The notes beneath the pieces were generated by a model. It ran no database searches. It was not told the DNA's origin and saw only the letters and a list, made by a program, of their open reading frames with translations. The position numbers and the translations under genes are program-made. From Robiginitalea sp. SC105 (GTDB lineage Bacteria; Bacteroidota; Bacteroidia; Flavobacteriales; Flavobacteriaceae): a stretch of 64,000 bases of DNA. Position 1 is the stretch's first letter. Each line of letters starts with the position of its first letter. Location of the stretch: the NCBI RefSeq assembly GCF_014243345.1, contig NZ_JACLZF010000001.1:124001-188000 (forward strand), written 5' to 3'. Below, in pieces: positions 41,167 to 48,811 of this stretch.

Positions 41167-42236
41167 CCACTCAAACCGCACAACTCACCCGCCGGGCAAC
41201 CGACCTGCTGAAGGACCTGATTGCCACCCCGTCCTTCTCCGGTGAGGAAGAGCAGACGGCCATGCGCATTGCCGATTGGCTGGCGCGCGAAAAGATCCCC
41301 TACAAGCGGCAGGGAAACAACATCTATGCGTTTAACCGGGACTACCGGGAAGGCAAACCCCTGTTGCTGCTGAATTCCCACCACGATACGGTGCGGCCCA
41401 ACAGCGCCTACACCCGGGACCCTTTCCGGGCCGAGGTGGCAGACGGGAAACTCTACGGGCTGGGGAGCAACGATGCCGGTGGCTGCCTCGTTTCCCTCAT
41501 GGCTGCCTTTGCCCATTGGTACCCGCAGGAAGGCCTCTCGCACAACATCGTACTGGTGGCCTCGGCCGAGGAGGAAAATTCCGGGCCCAATGGCCTGAAC
41601 AGCATGCTCAAAATCCTCCCGGAGATCGATGTGGCCATTGTAGGGGAGCCCACCCTGATGGACCTGGCCATAGCGGAAAAAGGGCTGGTCATCTTTGATG
41701 CCGAGGTGAAGGGCACCCCCTCCCATGCGGCCCATCCGAACGACGACAATTCCATCTACAACTGTATCCCCGTCCTCGACTGGTTCCGCAACTATCGGTT
41801 CGAAAAGGTTTCCGACGTACTGGGGGAGGTCAAACTGACCGTTACGCAGATCAATGCGGGTACCCAACACAACGTGGTCCCCGCAAAGGTAGACCTGGTG
41901 ATCGACGTCCGTGTGAACGACTGCTACACGAACCAGGAAATTGCAGAGCTGCTCCAGTCGCAGGCCCCCTGCAGTCTGAAGCCGCGTTCCCTGCGGCTGA
42001 ATTCCTCCTCCATCGCACCGGACCACCCGCTGGTACAGGCCGGAGTAGGGCTGGGCAGGAAGACCTACGGGTCACCCACCCTCTCGGACCAGGCGGCCCT
42101 GAGCTGCCCCTCCCTGAAACTGGGCCCGGGAGACAGCCGCCGCTCCCATTCCGCCGATGAGTTTATCTTTGTCTCGGAAATTGAACAGGGTATCGACCTG
42201 TATATACGGATCCTGGACCAGTTCCTGACCCGCTAA
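41163..42236 (+). CDS. argE: M20-family deacylase (acyl-ornithine/acyl-citrulline deacetylase)
   Basis: Metallopeptidase of 357 residues. Metal-site motifs of M20: LLNSHHDTVRPN (about 76-87; His and Asp), YGLGSNDAGG (bridging Asp), SAEEENSGPNG (catalytic Glu and metal Glu), and SADEFIFVSEIEQG late in the chain (metal His just before, RRSHSADEF). It should remove the acyl group from acyl-citrulline, because the operon uses an acyl-ornithine transcarbamylase, so citrulline becomes available to ArgG. Overlaps argB by 4 bp; argH follows after 51 bp. Confidence 0.9.
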   Translation: MTTQTAQLTRRATDLLKDLIATPSFSGEEEQTAMRIADWLAREKIPYKRQGNNIYAFNRDYREGKPLLLLNSHHDTVRPNSAYTRDPFRAEVADGKLYGLGSNDAGGCLVSLMAAFAHWYPQEGLSHNIVLVASAEEENSGPNGLNSMLKILPEIDVAIVGEPTLMDLAIAEKGLVIFDAEVKGTPSHAAHPNDDNSIYNCIPVLDWFRNYRFEKVSDVLGEVKLTVTQINAGTQHNVVPAKVDLVIDVRVNDCYTNQEIAELLQSQAPCSLKPRSLRLNSSSIAPDHPLVQAGVGLGRKTYGSPTLSDQAALSCPSLKLGPGDSRRSHSADEFIFVSEIEQGIDLYIRILDQFLTR

Positions 42237-42287
42237 CGCGTTTACGGCCGGTGAGACCGGCCCAAAAACCTCAAAACCAACACGGCC

Positions 42288-43583
42288 ATGAAACTATGGG
42301 ACAAGGGCAGCAGCCCGGACGAAAAGACAGACCGCTTCACAGTGGGCAACGACCGCGAACTGGACTTGCTCCTGGTGAAGTACGACCTGATCGCCTCCAG
42401 GTCACACGCCCGTATGCTGGGGAAAATCGGGTTGCTCTCCGACTCGGAAACGGCCGACCTGGTGCGGGAAATCGATGCCTTGCTCCGGGAAGAAGCAGCC
42501 GGCCGCTTTACCATCGAAGAGGGGTTTGAGGACATGCATTCCAAAATCGAATTCCTGCTCACCGAAAAACTGGGGGATACCGGTAAAAAGATCCACACCG
42601 CCCGTTCCCGAAACGACCAGATCCTGGTGGCCCTCCAGCTCTACCTGAAAGAGGCTTTGGGCGATATCATGGAGCAGACGCATGCGCTCTTCGGATTGCT
42701 GATGGAACTGGCGGAAAGGCACAAAGCCGTTTCCCTCCCGGGGTATACCCACCTGCAAATCGCCATGCCTTCCTCCTTCGGGCTGTGGTTTTCGGCCTAT
42801 GCCGAAAGCCTGGTGGACGATGTCTACCTGTTGCAGGCCGCCCTCCGCGTAGCCGACCAGAACCCCTTGGGCAGTGCCGCCGGATACGGCAGTTCCTTTC
42901 CCATCGACCGGGAATTCACCACCAGGGACCTGGGGTTCGCCGAGATGAAATACAACGTGGTGGCAGCCCAGATGGGCCGGGGCAAGGTGGAACGGACAGC
43001 GGCCACGGCGCTTGCAGCCGTTGGGGCCACCCTCGGCAAGATGGCCATGGACATCTGCCTCTATATGAGCCAGAATTTCGGGTTTGTATCCTTCCCGGAT
43101 AAGCTGACCACGGGGAGCAGCATCATGCCGCATAAAAAGAACCCGGACATCTTTGAGCTGATCCGCGGGAAATGCAACCTCCTCCAGGCCGTCCCCGCCC
43201 AATTGGGGCTGGTGACCACCAACCTGCCAAGCGGGTACCACCGGGACCTGCAACTCACCAAGGAGGTGCTGTTGCCGGCAGTGGAAACCCTTAAGTCCTG
43301 CCTGGAAATGGCCCGGACCAGCCTGGCCGAGATACGCGTGGAAAAGCGGATCCTCGATGACCCGAAATACGATTACCTGTTCAGCGTGGACACCCTGAAC
43401 CAGAAGGTGCTGGAAGGCGTGCCTTTCCGGGATGCCTACAGGGAGATGGCCGCATCCATCGCCGATGGTTCCTTTGAACCGGTCAGGGATGCCCCCCATA
43501 CCCATGCCGGCAGCCTGGGGAACCTCTGCCTGGAACGCATTGCCGCAAAAATGGAACGGGCCCTGCAGGGGCCGGCAGCCTGA
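42288..43583 (+). CDS. argH: Argininosuccinate lyase
   Basis: Splits argininosuccinate into arginine and fumarate, the last step. The 431-residue fumarase-superfamily protein has HTARSRNDQILVALQLY (about 102-118), LPGYTHLQIAMPS (catalytic His region) and GSSIMPHKKNPDIFEL (about 276-291, the family signature with the mobile catalytic Ser). The length is slightly below the usual 455-470. It is 51 bp after argE and is the last gene of the operon. A long stem-loop follows 32 bp after the stop. Confidence 0.94.
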   Translation: MKLWDKGSSPDEKTDRFTVGNDRELDLLLVKYDLIASRSHARMLGKIGLLSDSETADLVREIDALLREEAAGRFTIEEGFEDMHSKIEFLLTEKLGDTGKKIHTARSRNDQILVALQLYLKEALGDIMEQTHALFGLLMELAERHKAVSLPGYTHLQIAMPSSFGLWFSAYAESLVDDVYLLQAALRVADQNPLGSAAGYGSSFPIDREFTTRDLGFAEMKYNVVAAQMGRGKVERTAATALAAVGATLGKMAMDICLYMSQNFGFVSFPDKLTTGSSIMPHKKNPDIFELIRGKCNLLQAVPAQLGLVTTNLPSGYHRDLQLTKEVLLPAVETLKSCLEMARTSLAEIRVEKRILDDPKYDYLFSVDTLNQKVLEGVPFRDAYREMAASIADGSFEPVRDAPHTHAGSLGNLCLERIAAKMERALQGPAA

Positions 43584-43614
43584 TTTCAGGTCCCGCGTAC
43601 TCCCACCCCACCCC

Positions 43615-43645
43615 CCCGGACATTTCGTCCTCGAAATTTCCCGGG
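43615..43645 (+). repeat. Stem-loop after argH
   Basis: CCCGG-AC-ATTTCG-TCCT-CGAAAT-TT-CCGGG folds into an 11-bp stem interrupted by a 2x2 internal loop. There is no T run after it, so it may protect the mRNA 3' end or terminate weakly. The remaining 130 bp to the next gene show no other structure I can support. Confidence 0.5.
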
Positions 43646-43774
43646 CGACTCCGGAGCATGCCGCTCAGCATTTGGATTCGGGACGTATTTATTTCAATAC
43701 CAATCGTTTGGGCAGCCCCAGTTTCGTATCTTACTGCTTCATTACACAGAATAAGAACAACTTAAACCCAAAAA

Positions 43775-44026
43775 ATGAGAAAGAGCATGAAACGTATAGT
43801 ATTTATGGTCGTATTACTGACCGTTATGGCAAGCTGGAGTTGTCGCGACACCAAAAAGTCCGAGGAAATGGAAGACAACATCGAACAGATGGCAGACGAT
43901 GCCGAAGACACCATGGACGAAATGGGGGACGATATTGAGGAAGGCGCCGAAGAGATCGGCGATGAAATGGAAAATGCCGCGGACGAAATAAAAGATGAGG
44001 TAGAAGACGCAACGGACGACAACTAG
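43775..44026 (+). CDS. Small acidic lipoprotein, unknown function
   Basis: Protein of 83 residues. A signal sequence (about 1-22) leads to Cys23 (SWSC), a possible lipidation site. The mature part is almost entirely Glu, Asp, Met, Ala and Lys in heptad-like order (EEMEDNIEQMADDAEDTMDE), predicting a long acidic helix or coiled coil. Low-complexity proteins of this shape are frequent in Bacteroidota and may be periplasmic spacers or metal/cation binders, but function is unknown. It is monocistronic and followed by a terminator. Confidence 0.72.
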   Translation: MRKSMKRIVFMVVLLTVMASWSCRDTKKSEEMEDNIEQMADDAEDTMDEMGDDIEEGAEEIGDEMENAADEIKDEVEDATDDN

Positions 44027-44048
44027 TTTTCCGCTATGAGAAAATCAG

Positions 44049-44074
44049 GCCCGGGGAAATCCCCGGGCTTTTTT
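44049..44074 (+). terminator. Terminator between convergent genes
   Basis: Perfect 8-bp stem GCCCGGGG-AAAT-CCCCGGGC followed by six T, 22 bp after the stop of the acidic lipoprotein. A short A/T-rich flank on the other side may also help end the convergent rluB-type transcript. Confidence 0.9.
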
Positions 44075-44084
44075 AATGGGGCGG

Positions 44085-45068
44085 CTACTGGATCATCCGC
44101 AGGTTGATGACCTCCTGTTCGGTCAGGTGGCGCCAGTGCCCGCGGGGCAGGTCCTTTTTGGTCAGCCCGGCCAGAACTACCCGGTCTAGTTTGACCACCT
44201 TGTAACCCAGGTGCTCAAAGATCCGTCGGACAATGCGGTTGCGGCCGCTGTGCAGTTCGACCCCGACTTCCTTCTTGGATGCCCCGTCTATATAGCTGGC
44301 TTCATCCACCTGGATGCGGCCGTCCTCCAGTTCGAGCCCCTCCCGCAATTTGCCGAGGTCCGTCGATTTGAAGGCCTTGTCCAGCTCCACGTGGTAGATT
44401 TTCCGGACTCCGTGCCGCGGATGGGTCAGTTTTTTTGCCAGTTCGCCATCGTTGGTGAAAAGCAACAGTCCGGTGGTATTCCTGTCCAGACGGCCAACCG
44501 GCACCAGCCGGGATTTGGTGGCCCTGGAAATGAGTTCCATCACGGTCCGCCGTCCCTTCTCGTCCCGGGTGGTGGTGATAAAATCCTTGGGCTTGTTGAG
44601 CAGGACGTATTCCTTCTTCTCCCGCTGAAGCAACCGGCCGTCGAACCGGACCTCGTCTTCGGGTTGCACCTTGTAGCCCATTTCAGTAATGGTCTTGCCG
44701 TTCACCGTAACATTGCCAGCAGCGATATAGGTATCGGCTTCCCGTCGCGAACAGATCCCGGCATTGGCGATGTACTTATTGAGCCGGATCAGTCCGGGTT
44801 GGGAGCTTCCCCCTTCCGTGGAACGCCGGATGGGCGCATTGCCCCGGGCATAACTCTTGCTCCGGTAGTTGCCGCCCTGGCGACCCGATGCCCTGCGGTC
44901 ATCGCCACCACCCTGGCGTCCGGAAGATTTCCGGTCCGCGCTGCCGCCCTGGCGTCCGGAAGATTTGCGGGCCCCGCCGCCTCCCTTGCGACTGGAGCTG
45001 CCTCCCTGACGGCCGGAACCGCCGCCCTTTCCATTCCTGTCGGATCTGTCCATGTTACTTTTTTTCAA
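44085..45068 (-). CDS. rluB: RsuA/RluB-family 23S rRNA pseudouridine synthase with RG-rich extension
   Basis: Protein of 327 residues. Residues 1-90 are a disordered, basic, repeat-rich extension in which SGRQGG recurs with K/R spacers. An S4 RNA-binding domain follows (about 95-150; LNKYIANAGICSRREADTYI), then the synthase domain with the catalytic Asp in VGRLDRNTTGLLLFTNDGE (about 195-215). RluB modifies a uridine in helix 89-90 of 23S rRNA. RsuA, RluE and RluF share this fold, so the target assignment rests on the long basic tail and S4 domain, and is moderate. The gene is 35 bp after the prenyltransferase. Confidence 0.8.
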   Translation of the reverse strand: MKKSNMDRSDRNGKGGGSGRQGGSSSRKGGGGARKSSGRQGGSADRKSSGRQGGGDDRRASGRQGGNYRSKSYARGNAPIRRSTEGGSSQPGLIRLNKYIANAGICSRREADTYIAAGNVTVNGKTITEMGYKVQPEDEVRFDGRLLQREKKEYVLLNKPKDFITTTRDEKGRRTVMELISRATKSRLVPVGRLDRNTTGLLLFTNDGELAKKLTHPRHGVRKIYHVELDKAFKSTDLGKLREGLELEDGRIQVDEASYIDGASKKEVGVELHSGRNRIVRRIFEHLGYKVVKLDRVVLAGLTKKDLPRGHWRHLTEQEVINLRMIQ

Positions 45069-45103
45069 AGGTACGAAATCGGCCCGCTACCGATCGGGCG
45101 GGC

Positions 45104-46009
45104 TCATAATATGCGGTTCAACACCAGGTCCACATCGATCAGCAGGATACCGAATACCCCAGATACAATAATGAATTTCAGGATATTGTGCAGCCAGACA
45201 TAGTGCTTTTTGCTGTTTGCGCCCCACAAGAGGACCAAAAAAAGCAGCAGCAACAGGCTGCAGGCAATGAAGTAGAGGTACATATAACCCACGTCAAAAT
45301 AACGGATCAACAGGAAGGAGGGGATAAAGGTGAGAAGTACCAGCAGGCTGATATACCGCTTGGAAGCGACGGTGCCGTAGCGCACGGCAATGGTCCTGTA
45401 GTCCTGCGCCAGGTCGCCGGCGAGGTTTTCCATATCCTTGATCAGTTCCCGGCTCAGGATCAGCAGGAAAAGGAAGAGGGCATGGACGAAAATGACCGTC
45501 TCAAAATTCTTGTAATAGACAAAGACGGCAAAAAACGGGGCGATGGCCAGGGTGGCGGACACGAAGTTTCCCACAAAGGCGATCTTCTTCAGGCGGTGGG
45601 AATAGAGCCAGATCCCGAATATGTAGGCCGCAAAAAACAGGGCAGCCCGGAAGGATACATAGGCCCCCAGCAAAACGGCCAGGAAATTCAGGATAAAATA
45701 GCTGTAGATCTTGACCCGCTGGCTGACCAGGCGGTCGAGCATCGTTTTACGGGGCTTGTTGATCAGGTCCTTTTCAGAATCGTAGAAGTTGTTGATGATA
45801 TATCCCCCGGCGATCACCATGGCCGAACACAAAACGATCACAAACAGGTTGCCGTCCAGTACTACCTGCCGGAGCGGGCGGTCGGGTGCCAGGATATAAA
45901 TGGCGGCCAGGTACTGGGCCAGGATGATTATCAGGATGTTGTAGCCGCGTACGATGGAAAAAAGGCTCAGGGCCTTCAACAGGAAAATGCGTTGCTTGCG
46001 GCTGAGCAT
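45104..46009 (-). CDS. UbiA-family prenyltransferase (geranylgeranylglycerol-phosphate transferase-like)
   Basis: Polytopic enzyme of 301 residues with about eight or nine helices. The two Asp-rich motifs that hold the prenyl diphosphate and magnesium are present: NNFYDSEKD (about 78-86) and KDMENLAGDLAQD (about 190-202). It belongs to the UbiA group annotated in Bacteroidota as (geranyl)geranylglycerol-phosphate geranylgeranyltransferase, not to MenA or CyoE, judging by the motif spacing. It lies 11 bp after mevalonate kinase and 35 bp before the pseudouridine synthase. Making ether lipids would be one role, an aromatic prenylation another; the substrate is not provable from sequence. Confidence 0.75.
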   Translation of the reverse strand: MLSRKQRIFLLKALSLFSIVRGYNILIIILAQYLAAIYILAPDRPLRQVVLDGNLFVIVLCSAMVIAGGYIINNFYDSEKDLINKPRKTMLDRLVSQRVKIYSYFILNFLAVLLGAYVSFRAALFFAAYIFGIWLYSHRLKKIAFVGNFVSATLAIAPFFAVFVYYKNFETVIFVHALFLFLLILSRELIKDMENLAGDLAQDYRTIAVRYGTVASKRYISLLVLLTFIPSFLLIRYFDVGYMYLYFIACSLLLLLFLVLLWGANSKKHYVWLHNILKFIIVSGVFGILLIDVDLVLNRIL

Positions 46010-46020
46010 GCCGGCGGTTT

Positions 46021-46956
46021 TTAGAAGTTGTAAACGACCTCGAGGCGATGGCCCTTCAGGGCCTTTTTGGCATTCTCAAGGTCTTCCGTGAAGCCAAGGA
46101 TATATCCCCCGCCCCCGGAACCGCAGAGTTTCAGGTAATACGCGTTGGTCTCGATCCCCTGTTTCCAGAGCTGGTGGAATTCCTGGGGGATCATGGGCTT
46201 GAAATGGTCCAGCACCACGTGCGACAGCTTTTTGATATTCCCGAAGAGGGATTTGACATTCCCGCTGATGAAATCCTCCACGCAGGCATCCGTATACCGG
46301 ACAAACTGGTCGCGGATCACATTCCGGAACCCCTCGTGCTTCATTTTTTCCATGAAGATCTGCACCATGGGGGCTGTCTCCCCCACACTGCCGCTGTCCA
46401 GCAGGAAGACGGCTCCTTTTCCTGCAGGGTTCTGGGAGGGGATGCTGGTCGACTCGATGTTGTCTGAGGAGTTGATCAGTATAGGCAGGCTCAGGTAGCT
46501 GTTCAGCGGATCCAGGCCGGATGACTTCCCGTGGAAGAAAGATTCCATGCGCCCGAAGATTTCCTTGAGGTGCAGCAACTTCTCCCGCGTCAGGTTCTCC
46601 AGGATGGTAATTTTGTTGATGGCATAGCGGTCGTAGATGGCAGCCACCAGTGCGCCGCTGCTGCCTACCCCATAACCCTGGGGGATAGAACTGTCAAAGT
46701 ACAGCCCTTTGTCCAGGTCGGAACGCAGCAGGTCCAGGTTGAAGCCCGTGTCCGGGAACTCCTGCTCCACCGTTTCCAGGTACTCCGCAAAGGCCCTGAG
46801 GCTTTCGTTAGACCGGAGAGCCCTGCCGCTGAGCGGTTCCTTCATCTTGAGGGCGCCCTTGAAAAAATTATAGGGGATGGAAAGGCCTCTGGAATCTTTA
46901 ATGATCCCGTATTCCCCGAAGAGCAGGATCTTGGAATAAAACAGCGGTCCTTTCAT
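46021..46956 (-). CDS. Mevalonate kinase (GHMP family)
   Basis: Protein of 311 residues. The GHMP ATP-binding motif is IPQGYGVGSSGALVAAIYD (about 91-109), after a start motif FYSKILLFGEYGII with the Lys that contacts mevalonate. The C-terminal KLCGSGGGGYILGF closes the active site, and FHGKSSGLDPLNSYL carries the catalytic Asp. It phosphorylates mevalonate in the isoprenoid route, which fits the diphosphomevalonate decarboxylase gene just upstream and the prenyltransferase just downstream. A minus-strand promoter lies right before the start codon. Phosphomevalonate kinase is not within the window. Confidence 0.82.
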   Translation of the reverse strand: MKGPLFYSKILLFGEYGIIKDSRGLSIPYNFFKGALKMKEPLSGRALRSNESLRAFAEYLETVEQEFPDTGFNLDLLRSDLDKGLYFDSSIPQGYGVGSSGALVAAIYDRYAINKITILENLTREKLLHLKEIFGRMESFFHGKSSGLDPLNSYLSLPILINSSDNIESTSIPSQNPAGKGAVFLLDSGSVGETAPMVQIFMEKMKHEGFRNVIRDQFVRYTDACVEDFISGNVKSLFGNIKKLSHVVLDHFKPMIPQEFHQLWKQGIETNAYYLKLCGSGGGGYILGFTEDLENAKKALKGHRLEVVYNF

Positions 46957-46975
46957 AAACTAGTGGTAACAGGGT

Positions 46976-47010
46976 CAAAAGTACAAAATCTTTCCTTTAA
47001 CATTTGCAAA
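46976..47010 (-). promoter_or_regulatory. Promoter of mevalonate kinase
   Basis: On the minus strand TTTG (47007-47010), a 23-base spacer and TACTTTTG (46976-46983), the latter a perfect TAnnTTTG. Transcription would start near 46971, 15 bases before the ATG, which supports that start. The spacer is somewhat long. Confidence 0.5.
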
Positions 47011-47078
47011 TTCTTTCCTAAAGCCCCAGACCCAACTGATTGGGCCATAATCCAATGGGATAAGGTGCCGGCACCATA

Positions 47079-48161
47079 TCATAACCGGCGGGCACCGGCG
47101 CCTACCCGGTCGCAGATGTGCTGGCCCCCGGGGCAGTGCTCCAACAGGGCTTCCCGGATAAATCCGTATACCGCGCCTGCCGCTGATGCCGGATAAAGCA
47201 CGTGTACATTGGCCCCCGCGTCCAGCGTAAAGCAGACGGGTTGCCCACCGGCCTCCCGGTATCCCCGGATCTTTTCGATGATCGCCAGGGTGTCCGGTTT
47301 CATCAGGATAAAAGAGGGGGAACTGGTAAGCATCATGGCATGCAGTGAAAGCGCCTCGGATTCGACCAGGTCGGCGAAAGCAGCAAGGTCCCCGGAGGCC
47401 AGTGCCGGCCCCAGCAAATCCAGGTGCCTCCTGGCCTGGTTGAAGCGCTGGGAAGCGAAGGGATGCCCGTTCATGAGGCCGTGCCCGACCGTGCTGCTGA
47501 CGGGCTTTTGGCCCTTGTCTACCAGCAGGACGGTATCGTGGTAGGTCCCAAATACCGGGTGTACCTCCCCGGGGTATCGGATTCCGTAAAGGTCGGAGCT
47601 GCCGGCAATCCCCGGGTGTTCCCCCCAGAAGACCAGGCCGCCGTCCACGCTGCGGGCCGCCGACCCGGATCCCAGTCGGGCCAGGAAGGAGGCTTTCCGT
47701 TTTGACTGCGCAGTGTCTGCCCCAGGGTCGAGGCGCTCCTCCAGGGCCACCAGGCAAAGAGCCAGGGCAGCCATCCCACTTGCAGAGGAAGCGATGCCGC
47801 TGCTGTGCGGAAAGCTGTTTTCCGTATGGATTTCCAGGCTCAGGTTTTCCAGAAACGGCAGGTAAGGCAAGGCCAGGTCCAGGAACCGCCGGATTTTGGG
47901 TTCGAACCCCGGGGCGGGTTCCCCGTCCAGGAAGACGCGGAAAACAGGCCCTTTTGCCTTTGGGGACGCGGGCGCATAGGCAAGCCGGGTCCGGGTGTTG
48001 CAGGCATCCAAGGTAAAGCTGATGGATGGGTTGGTGGGGATTTGTCCTTCCCTTTTTCCCCAGTATTTGACAAGGGCGATATTGCTGGGAGCCTGCCAGG
48101 CTACTTCCCCGGGCGCAATCGGGCCGGAAGCAGCGCGGCTCAGGAATTCCTGGTGGACCAT
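47079..48161 (-). CDS. mvaD: Diphosphomevalonate decarboxylase
   Basis: Converts diphosphomevalonate to isopentenyl diphosphate with ATP. About 360 residues from ATG 48161; the reading frame extends to 48212, but that longer form would run through the promoter. Motifs: ALVKYWGKREG (substrate Lys, about 28-38), PTNPSISFTLD, and the GHMP ATP loop FPHSSGIASSASGMAALAL (about 117-135). SVDGGLVFW carries the catalytic Asp. It is 122 bp before mevalonate kinase, which has its own promoter. It completes the isoprenoid set with the UbiA gene. Confidence 0.9.
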   Translation of the reverse strand: MVHQEFLSRAASGPIAPGEVAWQAPSNIALVKYWGKREGQIPTNPSISFTLDACNTRTRLAYAPASPKAKGPVFRVFLDGEPAPGFEPKIRRFLDLALPYLPFLENLSLEIHTENSFPHSSGIASSASGMAALALCLVALEERLDPGADTAQSKRKASFLARLGSGSAARSVDGGLVFWGEHPGIAGSSDLYGIRYPGEVHPVFGTYHDTVLLVDKGQKPVSSTVGHGLMNGHPFASQRFNQARRHLDLLGPALASGDLAAFADLVESEALSLHAMMLTSSPSFILMKPDTLAIIEKIRGYREAGGQPVCFTLDAGANVHVLYPASAAGAVYGFIREALLEHCPGGQHICDRVGAGARRL

Positions 48162-48175
48162 CGGTGCGTTTTTGG

Positions 48176-48207
48176 CAAATATAGCCCTATTTGTGGCGGA
48201 GCCACAA
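48176..48207 (-). promoter_or_regulatory. Promoter of mvaD with overlapping palindrome
   Basis: On the minus strand TTG (48205-48207), a 21-base spacer and TATATTTG (48176-48183), both perfect. The transcript would start near 48170, nine bases before ATG 48161. A perfect 7-bp palindrome TTGTGGC-GGA-GCCACAA (48191-48207) covers the -33 box and spacer and lies in the gap shared with tspO, so it could be an operator for both genes. Confidence 0.7.
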
Positions 48208-48232
48208 GGCAAAAATTCCTACCTTGTGGGAA

Positions 48233-48715
48233 ATGCAACGCAGCCGCAAAAAATATATCCGCATCCTTATTTCCGTAGGGATTTGCCTCCTGATCGGCCT
48301 GTTGGCGGCGTTTGCCACCCAAAGTTCGGTCGATACCTGGTACCCGGGCCTGGCCAAACCCACCTTCACCCCGCCCAACAGCTGGTTCGGCCCGGTCTGG
48401 ACGATCCTGTATATCCTGATGGGGGTTGCGGCCGGGCTGGTCTGGGCAAGGGGCTTCCACCACATCTGGGTACAGACGGCCCTTTACCACTTTGGGATAC
48501 AGTTGTTGCTCAACGGTACCTGGAGCCTGGTTTTCTTCGGCTTGCGCCAGCCTGCCTGGGCCCTGGCCGTCATCGCGGGACTGGTCCTGGTCCTGGTCCT
48601 CACCATCCGGTGTTTCCGGGTGGTCAGCAAAACCGCAGCCTGGCTCCTGGTCCCCTACCTGGCCTGGGTCCTCTTCGCCACCCTGCTGAATCTGCGCATC
48701 GTCCAATTGAATTAG
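48233..48715 (+). CDS. tspO: TspO/MBR family membrane protein
   Basis: About 160 residues from ATG 48233, chosen because it begins just before the first helix; a longer frame from 48191 would read through the mvaD promoter region. Five helices are predicted. Family hallmarks: WYPGLAKPTFTPPNSWFGPVW (in two parts, the loop between helices 1 and 2), LLNGTWSLVFFGL (helix 3) and the conserved aromatic residues of the porphyrin/cholesterol site. TspO proteins bind tetrapyrroles and sterols and take part in stress responses. It is divergent from mvaD over a shared palindrome. Confidence 0.85.
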   Translation: MQRSRKKYIRILISVGICLLIGLLAAFATQSSVDTWYPGLAKPTFTPPNSWFGPVWTILYILMGVAAGLVWARGFHHIWVQTALYHFGIQLLLNGTWSLVFFGLRQPAWALAVIAGLVLVLVLTIRCFRVVSKTAAWLLVPYLAWVLFATLLNLRIVQLN

Positions 48716-48739
48716 CAAAAAGGCCCATTTGGGCCGGTA

Positions 48740-48771
48740 TTGGGCCGTAACGCATAAATCCCCTATTTTTA
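48740..48771 (+). promoter_or_regulatory. Possible glpK promoter
   Basis: TTG at 48740-48742, a 21-base spacer and TATTTTTA at 48764-48771, which differs from TAnnTTTG at the last base. A palindrome GGCCCATTTGGGCC sits just upstream (48722-48735). The ATG of glpK is 41 bp after the box. Confidence 0.4.
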
Positions 48772-48811
48772 AAACGAACAAACGCAACTAAACTAAACCC
48801 CATCCCCTCCT

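Noticed and set aside
46957-47078. A small gene between mevalonate kinase and mvaD
   Set aside because: Only a promoter is visible; no frame with start, length or pattern to support a gene.
48722-48735. GGCCCATTTGGGCC as a terminator after tspO
   Set aside because: No T run follows on the plus strand. On the minus strand five T follow, but no minus-strand gene ends here, so it is recorded only as a palindrome.
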